In this document: positions 1 to 4,119 of the stretch, one piece after another
Layout: each line of letters begins with the position of its first letter
How positions within the stretch are numbered: position 1 is the first letter of the stretch
Assembly (NCBI GenBank): GCA_019347795.1
Contig: JAHWKS010000090.1
Coordinates: forward strand, 1-10,802
DNA: 10,802 nucleotides
From: Planctomycetota bacterium
GTDB lineage: Bacteria > Planctomycetota > Planctomycetia > Pirellulales > Pirellulaceae
Direction: 5' to 3'
The notes under the pieces: generated by a model
Told to the model about the DNA's origin: nothing
What the model saw: only the letters and a program-made list of their open reading frames with translations
The model's database searches: none
Made by a program: the position numbers and the translations under genes

Positions 1-1
1 G

Positions 2-193
2 TCCGGTCCCTTCGCGTACGGATGGAGCCTAGCAGGGCTCGCTCGTCCGGTCGTGCTGATTCCCGTAACTGCCACAGTGCTTGGATTAGCAGTTCGCCCC
101 GGCGCCATCGCTTGCCACCTACTCGCTACGGGCACGTTCTATTGGTACTCAATCGGATACGTCTTGATGGTCTTTGCAAGCCTGGGCACATAG
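2..193 (+). CDS. C-terminal fragment of an integral membrane protein (5' end outside window)
   Basis: The frame is open from base 2 to a TAG stop at 191-193 and gives about 63 residues without an internal stop. The translation is strongly hydrophobic, with one candidate membrane helix around residues 15-32 (PVVLIPVTATVLGLAV) and another at the extreme C-terminus (FYWYSIGYVLMVFASLG). It has no recognisable family signature, so the function is unknown. The gene converges with the minus-strand toxin-antitoxin remnant, and its stop codon lies only a few bases from where the PIN toxin similarity breaks off. The C-terminus may therefore itself be affected by the rearrangement. The start lies outside the window. 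Confidence is moderate because the case rests on hydrophobicity and an open frame only. Confidence 0.5.
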   Translation, partial: SGPFAYGWSLAGLARPVVLIPVTATVLGLAVRPGAIACHLLATGTFYWYSIGYVLMVFASLGT

Positions 194-237
194 CCCGTAG
201 GCAGTAGTGCCAGCAAGTTCGTGTCGAGCAGGATCAT
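139..237 (-). pseudogene. Truncated VapC-like PIN-domain toxin (N-terminal remnant)
   Basis: The frame begins with ATG at 237-235 and encodes MILLDTNLLALL. This is the signature start of a PIN-domain ribonuclease toxin, whose first catalytic Asp sits in the LLDTN motif. The start overlaps the antitoxin stop as ATGA, the usual arrangement for coupled toxin-antitoxin genes. After about 12 codons the PIN similarity ends. The remaining residues to the TAG at 139-141 are unrelated and are read antisense to the membrane-protein gene. The product would be 32 residues, whereas PIN toxins are usually about 120-145, and the downstream acidic residues of the active site are missing. I read it as a toxin gene cut off by a deletion or recombination near positions 193-203 and therefore inactive. 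Confidence 0.6.
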
Positions 238-509
238 TCGCCTTCCAATCGCGTGTAGATCGCCTCGCGGGAGTCGTCCACATCCGCGACGTCAACCATG
301 AAGGGACGCATCTCGGCAAAAATATCCTCCGCCTGGCTCGGCGTTTCCCCAACGTCCGCCGGCGCGGATTCACCTCTGCGCATGTCGTCCGCGAGTCGCG
401 CTTTGGGGCTGATCGTGACGGCGACCTCCGCGCCCGGCGCGAATGGCAGGTCGGCCACGAGAACCCGTCCTTGCTCGTCCACAGTGGCAGTTGTTTCAAA
501 AGTGCTCAT
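234..509 (-). CDS. Antitoxin-like protein, partner of the truncated PIN toxin
   Basis: A 91-residue acidic protein beginning MSTFETTATVDEQGRVLV. The N-terminal half (residues 1-35) is rich in predicted beta strands, with a pattern like the AbrB/MazE-type DNA-binding or short beta-sheet antitoxins often found before VapC genes. The C-terminal half is acidic and probably helical or disordered, suited to binding a toxin. Its stop overlaps the PIN gene start by 4 bases. The frame could be extended to a TTG at 545, but the ATG at 509 starts the family-like N-terminus and is preferred. No strong Shine-Dalgarno sequence precedes it. With the toxin truncated, it would be an orphan antitoxin. The toxin-antitoxin assignment rests mainly on gene order and the PIN start; the exact antitoxin family is unsure. 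Confidence 0.55.
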   Translation of the reverse strand: MSTFETTATVDEQGRVLVADLPFAPGAEVAVTISPKARLADDMRRGESAPADVGETPSQAEDIFAEMRPFMVDVADVDDSREAIYTRLEGE

Positions 510-538
510 GGCGATAATCCGCAAGGCGGCGTCAATGA

Positions 539-553
539 GAATCAAAATGATTC
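539..553. promoter_or_regulatory. Palindrome upstream of the antitoxin-like gene, candidate operator
   Basis: GAATCAAAATGATTC is a perfect 6-base inverted repeat with a 3-base centre, 30 bases upstream of the antitoxin-like ATG at 509. Toxin-antitoxin operons are commonly autorepressed by the antitoxin at a palindrome of this size and position. The role is inferred, and no convincing -35/-10 pair was found beside it. Confidence 0.3.
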
Positions 554-555
554 GA

Positions 556-610
556 GGCTTCGTCGCATCGCAGTGCGCGACTCCTTCATTGTTTCATCCA
601 CGACGAAGCC
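556..610. repeat. 10-bp perfect inverted repeat downstream of the toroid-protein gene
   Basis: GGCTTCGTCG at 556-565 and CGACGAAGCC at 601-610 are exact reverse complements separated by 35 bases. The structure lies about 40 bases downstream of the stop of the 650-2683 gene. On the minus strand it is followed within a few bases by a short TTTT. It could act as a weak terminator for the four-gene operon, but the long loop and short T-run make this uncertain. Confidence 0.3.
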
Positions 611-649
611 GAGCAATCGCCATTGCCGCTGGCGTCGGAGAGCGGCGCG

Positions 650-2683
650 TTACTGCTGCGCCGTGATCGGCAAATAGCGGTAGTACACCTCCAGGCACAA
701 GCAGGCCGTGGCGGTGGTGTAGACGCGGCCGCCGTAGCCGCCCCAGACGGTGTTGGGGTCCCAGCTTCCTGCGGCCTCGCCGTCGTCGCGCTGGCGGCTG
801 AGAAGCTGCTCCTGCAGCGCGGCGTTCCAGGAGGTCCAGTTGTCGTCCTGCGTCTGGAAGAGAGCGAGCGTCGCGTAGTACCAGTAATAAAAATTCGCCC
901 GGCCGTCTTGCGGCGGCTCTTCCATGATGAAGCCGACCGCCTCGCGGCGCAGGTTCGGTCCCGGAGGACCATCCAGGAAGTAGCGGCACGCCAGGGCCTC
1001 GGCCGTCATGGTGCGCGAGGCGCGTTCGCCGCCGCGATAGCTGGCCAGCCCGCTGTGCATTCCGGAGGTGACCGCGCCGAGGAAGCGGTTCATGCCGTCG
1101 CGAGTCGTCCGCGGAATCGGGATGCCCGCCAGCTCCGCGCTCTTGAGGGCCATCACCTGCCAGCCGAACTGGCTCATGTCCCCGCGATCCCCTTTCTGAT
1201 ATCGCCAGCCGCCGTCGGTGGGATGCTGGCAGGAGAGCGAAAACGCCACGCCCCGTTCGACGTAAGGCTGCAAGCGGCGGTCGCCGGTCAGGGCCAGCGC
1301 CTCGCTGAGCGCCAGCGACGCCATCCCATGACAGTACATGCGGGCGAAGAACTCGGCGTCGCCCGAGAGATCGCCGTCGCCGCGCTGGGTGCGGAGCAGG
1401 TACTCCAGCCCGTGTTGCACGTTCGTGCGATACTCCCCCTCCAGGTGCGTGTGCCCGGCGCCGAGGAACGCCAAGAGCGCCAGCCCGGTGACCGCCGTGT
1501 GAGCCCGGGCGCCGGCGCCGCCGCGGTCGTGCCCCAGCACCTTGTCTTCCCGGCCGGCGCCGTGCTGACCGGCGTCCCAGTGACCGTCGGGACTTTGATT
1601 CGCCGCCAGCCATCGCAATGCCTCCTCCACCGCCGCCTCGGTTTCTCTCGTAGCGCCGAGCTGTCGAGCCGCCAGCGCCCGGCCATCCCCGACGCGAAGG
1701 CGATACAGGTCGGGCATCTCGGCCCCATCGCCCAAGCGTCGCGGGATCGGCATCGCTTCCAATGCCGCGCCGACATCGGGCCGGCCGGACGAGGAAATTC
1801 GCAGCGCGCCGACGCCGCCCACGGCGAGCGGATCACCGGCCGCGAGGATGTTTTCCTCGGCGTTGCCTTCACGATTCGGCGCTTCGGCGAGTTCGTCGCG
1901 ATCTCCCCGTGCGGCGTCGGCCAGCTCGGCGGGGAGAGCGTCGGTGATGCGTTGCAGTCCGCCTGCTGCGTCAAACAATTCCCGGGGCAGATCGGCGGAG
2001 TCGCTCCGACGGGCCGGCGTCTCTCCCGGAGCAGGAACATCGACGCGGGCCAACTGCCCCGGACGCGGCATCTCGGGCGTCGGCGCCTCGACCAGTGAAG
2101 GCGGCGCCGGCGCGGGTTGCTCGATCTCCGAAGGTGGCGCGGCCGCGGCGATTATCGTCGTCTCCGGCGCCGGAGGCGCTTCGGGATCGGGGCGATCCGG
2201 CTCGACGCTCGGCGCCGCGTCGCTGGGCGCCATTGCGAGACTGTCGCGCTCCGCCGGCGCCGTCATCCGCGACGGCTCGACCAGCGGCGCCGCGTCCTGT
2301 CTTTGCGGCGAGTCGAGCTGCGGCGCAGTCGCCGTCTCCGCGGCCAGCCGCTCCCATGGATCGGGCCGTGACCGGGCCGACGTTTCTCCCTCGTCGGCGC
2401 CCGCCGCGACGTGGGTGAGGTGGATCGTCTGCTCGAACCGCCTGGGCGGCGGCTCGACGAACAGCCGCGTCGTGTAGGCGTAGCCGCCCATGAGCAGGTG
2501 CGCGTAGATCGAAAGGAACACGCACTTGGCCATCGGCTGGGCCTGCCCCCAGCGAGTGCGCGAGAGCACCAACAGCGAAATCGTGAGCACCGCCAGGCCC
2601 GCCCAAAGCAGCAGCGCCAGGTTGCGATGCGAGAAGCCGTCGCTCGCTACGCTCGCCCACCAGCCCCCATCGAAGATATTCAT
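650..2683 (-). CDS. Membrane-anchored alpha/alpha-toroid (squalene-cyclase/prenyltransferase-repeat) protein with TonB/TolA-like layout
   Basis: 677 residues. A first hydrophobic helix lies at about 21-40, then a short basic loop (SRTRWGQAQPMAK), then a second helix at about 53-76. This second helix carries Ser58 and His62 in an S-x3-H spacing like that of the TonB membrane helix. PPPRR and a long Pro/Ala/Glu-rich low-complexity linker (about 78-285) follow. The C-terminal third (about 345-677) holds five helical repeats marked by QSPDGHW (363-369), QRGDG (433-437), QHPTDGGW (486-493), a degenerate repeat near 530-550, and QRDDG (631-635). These repeats are typical of terpene-cyclase and prenyltransferase toroids. 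I see no DxDD cyclase motif and no GCGEQ thioester, so catalysis is doubtful. AGGGAAAG at 2693-2700 is a suitable ribosome-binding site. As the last gene after exbB and exbD, it is a candidate energy transducer. The domain call is firm; the role is inferred. Confidence 0.85.
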   Translation of the reverse strand: MNIFDGGWWASVASDGFSHRNLALLLWAGLAVLTISLLVLSRTRWGQAQPMAKCVFLSIYAHLLMGGYAYTTRLFVEPPPRRFEQTIHLTHVAAGADEGETSARSRPDPWERLAAETATAPQLDSPQRQDAAPLVEPSRMTAPAERDSLAMAPSDAAPSVEPDRPDPEAPPAPETTIIAAAAPPSEIEQPAPAPPSLVEAPTPEMPRPGQLARVDVPAPGETPARRSDSADLPRELFDAAGGLQRITDALPAELADAARGDRDELAEAPNREGNAEENILAAGDPLAVGGVGALRISSSGRPDVGAALEAMPIPRRLGDGAEMPDLYRLRVGDGRALAARQLGATRETEAAVEEALRWLAANQSPDGHWDAGQHGAGREDKVLGHDRGGAGARAHTAVTGLALLAFLGAGHTHLEGEYRTNVQHGLEYLLRTQRGDGDLSGDAEFFARMYCHGMASLALSEALALTGDRRLQPYVERGVAFSLSCQHPTDGGWRYQKGDRGDMSQFGWQVMALKSAELAGIPIPRTTRDGMNRFLGAVTSGMHSGLASYRGGERASRTMTAEALACRYFLDGPPGPNLRREAVGFIMEEPPQDGRANFYYWYYATLALFQTQDDNWTSWNAALQEQLLSRQRDDGEAAGSWDPNTVWGGYGGRVYTTATACLCLEVYYRYLPITAQQ

Positions 2684-2729
2684 CGGCTGCCGCTTTCCCT
2701 GCTGTGTGCCCCATGGCGGACAACGTGCT

Positions 2730-3149
2730 TTACGGATCGTTCCTGGCGAGGCGGACGGAGATGCCCATCTCGGCGATGCCGGCCTGCCGACAGGCGTTGA
2801 GCGCCTCGGCCACGTGCTGAAACGCCCCGTCGGCGTCCCCCCGCACGATCACCCCCAACCCCTCGTACTCGCTCCGCGCCTGGGCCAGCCGCGCGGAGAG
2901 CTGCTCCAGCGTCACCATCTCGCGGTCCAGCGAGAGGCGGCCGTCGGAGTAGACGTTGACCACAAACTTCTCCGGCGCCGGCGCGAGCGCGCCCGCGTCG
3001 TTCACCTGCGGCACCTGCAGGGCGATTTTCCGCTCCATCTCGGTGAACTTGGTGCCCACCATGAAGAAGATGATCAGCAGAAACACCACGTCGATCATCG
3101 ACGTGAGGTTCAGCGACGGCGCCTCATCCTGATGCGTTTTCAGCGGCAT
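2730..3149 (-). CDS. ExbD/TolR-family proton-channel subunit
   Basis: 139 residues, the normal size for ExbD/TolR. It has a short cytoplasmic N-terminus, one membrane helix at about 14-35 (NLTSMIDVVFLLIIFFMV), and a periplasmic domain at about 60-135. Asp20 in the helix corresponds to the family's conserved proton-carrying Asp. With ExbB/TolQ it forms the inner-membrane stator that converts proton flow into movement of a TonB- or TolA-type partner. The gene lies between exbB (92-base gap holding the double-hairpin repeat) and the toroid gene (46-base gap). The start is supported by the family-typical N-terminus, but no Shine-Dalgarno sequence precedes it: the repeat ends only 11 bases before the ATG. 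TolR cannot be told from ExbD by sequence alone here. Confidence 0.92.
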   Translation of the reverse strand: MPLKTHQDEAPSLNLTSMIDVVFLLIIFFMVGTKFTEMERKIALQVPQVNDAGALAPAPEKFVVNVYSDGRLSLDREMVTLEQLSARLAQARSEYEGLGVIVRGDADGAFQHVAEALNACRQAGIAEMGISVRLARNDP

Positions 3150-3155
3150 AATGGT

Positions 3156-3240
3156 GTAGTAGGCACACTCCGTGTGCCGTTCCTCTGCAAATCGGAATCC
3201 AACGGGCTATCGCGGACGGCACACGGAGTGTGCCTGTTAC
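3156..3240. repeat. REP/BIME-like double hairpin between the exbB- and exbD-like genes
   Basis: AGGCACACTCCGTGTGCCGT at 3161-3180 and its exact reverse complement at 3216-3235 form a perfect 20-base inverted repeat around a 35-base spacer. Each arm is also a hairpin on its own: GGCACAC, loop TCC, GTGTGCC. Each arm is preceded on its own strand by a GTA-initial head, GTAGT at 3156-3160 on plus and GTAAC at 3240-3236 on minus. A hairpin with a GTAG-like 5' tetranucleotide, present as an inverted pair, is the plan of REP sequences assembled into a BIME and mobilised in trans by RAYT (REP-associated tyrosine) transposases. No such transposase is in the window. In the mRNA it would fold between the two coding regions. 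Confidence 0.7.
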
Positions 3241-3241
3241 T

Positions 3242-4087
3242 TTACGCGGCGTTGCCGCGGCTCTTTTTCGTGCGGCTTGTGCGTTCGCTTTGGGCCTCGG
3301 CCGAGATGACGTCCACCAGCTCCTGGCCGACGGCGTCGATCTCGATCACGAGCCGATCGACCCGGCTCACAAAGAACAGGTACGCGATCAAGGCGGGAAT
3401 CGCCACGGTCAGGCCGGCGGCGGTGGTCAGGAGGGCCTGGCTGATCCCCTCGGCCAGCGCCTCGGGGCGTCCCATCGCGTCGGCCACCGCGATCGCGTTG
3501 AACGATTGGATCATGCCGACCACCGTTCCCAGCAGTCCCAGCAGCGGGGTGACGGTGGCGATGCCGTTCATCACGCGGAGGTATCGCCGCAGCCCATTGG
3601 TGACGCGCTCGCCGGCATCGATGATCGCCTGCTCGACCTCGACCGACGGCCGGCCCCACTTCCTCACCGCTCCGGCGAAGACGACGCTCACCGGGCTGCG
3701 ATTCTTCTCGCACAGCTCCCGCGCCTGCTCGCGGTCCAGCTCTCCTTCTCCCAGTTGCTGAAGGAAGCGCTTGACGAACGGCCGCGGAACCACTCGGCCG
3801 CGACGAAGCATGATCGTCCGCTCAAACACCACCACGCAGAGCAAGAACGAGCAGAGCCCGATGGGGATCATCAGGATGCCTCCTTCCCGCACCACGTCGA
3901 GGAGATTCTTCATGCGGATGGCGCCTTCCTCCGCCGCGGCGTCCGGCGCGGGAAGGTTCACCTCGGGGGGAGGCGCCATCGGCGCGACGCCGGGCCCGCC
4001 GCCCGTTTGGGCAATCGCCGCCGTCGCCAGTGCGGCGGATATCGCCACGGCCAGGGCGCCGCGGCGGATCAGGGGAACAAGGGGCAT
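3242..4087 (-). CDS. ExbB/TolQ/MotA-family proton-channel subunit with N-terminal signal peptide
   Basis: 281 residues from the ATG at 4087. Residues 1-26 form a signal peptide (RRGALAVAISAALATAAIA, cleavage before Gln27). A Pro/Ala-rich periplasmic stretch runs to about 55. Three membrane helices follow, at about 68-90, 172-197 (TVTPLLGLLGTVVGM) and 213-240 (LLTTAAGLTVAIPALIAY), with a cytoplasmic region between the first and second. The two later helices carry the small-residue and Thr pattern of the ExbB/TolQ pore. Together with ExbD it would use the proton gradient to drive a partner protein. An in-frame ATG at 4123 overlaps the TPR stop as ATGA, but 4087 is chosen because AAGGAG stands 8 bases upstream and the product then starts with a proper signal peptide. 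The Lys/Arg-rich C-terminal tail is cytoplasmic. Confidence 0.92.
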   Translation of the reverse strand: MPLVPLIRRGALAVAISAALATAAIAQTGGGPGVAPMAPPPEVNLPAPDAAAEEGAIRMKNLLDVVREGGILMIPIGLCSFLLCVVVFERTIMLRRGRVVPRPFVKRFLQQLGEGELDREQARELCEKNRSPVSVVFAGAVRKWGRPSVEVEQAIIDAGERVTNGLRRYLRVMNGIATVTPLLGLLGTVVGMIQSFNAIAVADAMGRPEALAEGISQALLTTAAGLTVAIPALIAYLFFVSRVDRLVIEIDAVGQELVDVISAEAQSERTSRTKKSRGNAA

Positions 4088-4095
4088 CGCAACAA

Positions 4096-4101
4096 CTCCT
4101 T
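4096..4101 (-). promoter_or_regulatory. Shine-Dalgarno site that fixes the exbB-like start
   Basis: AAGGAG on the minus strand, 8 bases before the ATG at 4087. It lies between the TPR stop at 4120 and this ATG. It argues against the alternative ATG at 4123, which has no comparable site upstream. Confidence 0.7.
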
Positions 4102-4119
4102 GGGGTTCATCGACCGCGG

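Noticed and set aside
510..545. Upstream extension of the antitoxin frame, MILIDAALRIIA, resembling a PIN start
   Set aside because: It needs a TTG start, would run into the palindrome, and the short resemblance to MILLDTNLLALL is not backed by the catalytic Asp-Thr-Asn context.
650..1680. Annotation of the toroid domain as an active squalene-hopene cyclase
   Set aside because: No DxDD motif, a length and layout unlike real cyclases, and an exbBD context; only the fold-level repeats are shared.
623..2098. Long plus-strand open frame of 491 codons
   Set aside because: It is antisense to the well-supported toroid gene, is rich in Arg/Gly/Ala with no domain, and reflects high GC lowering stop frequency.
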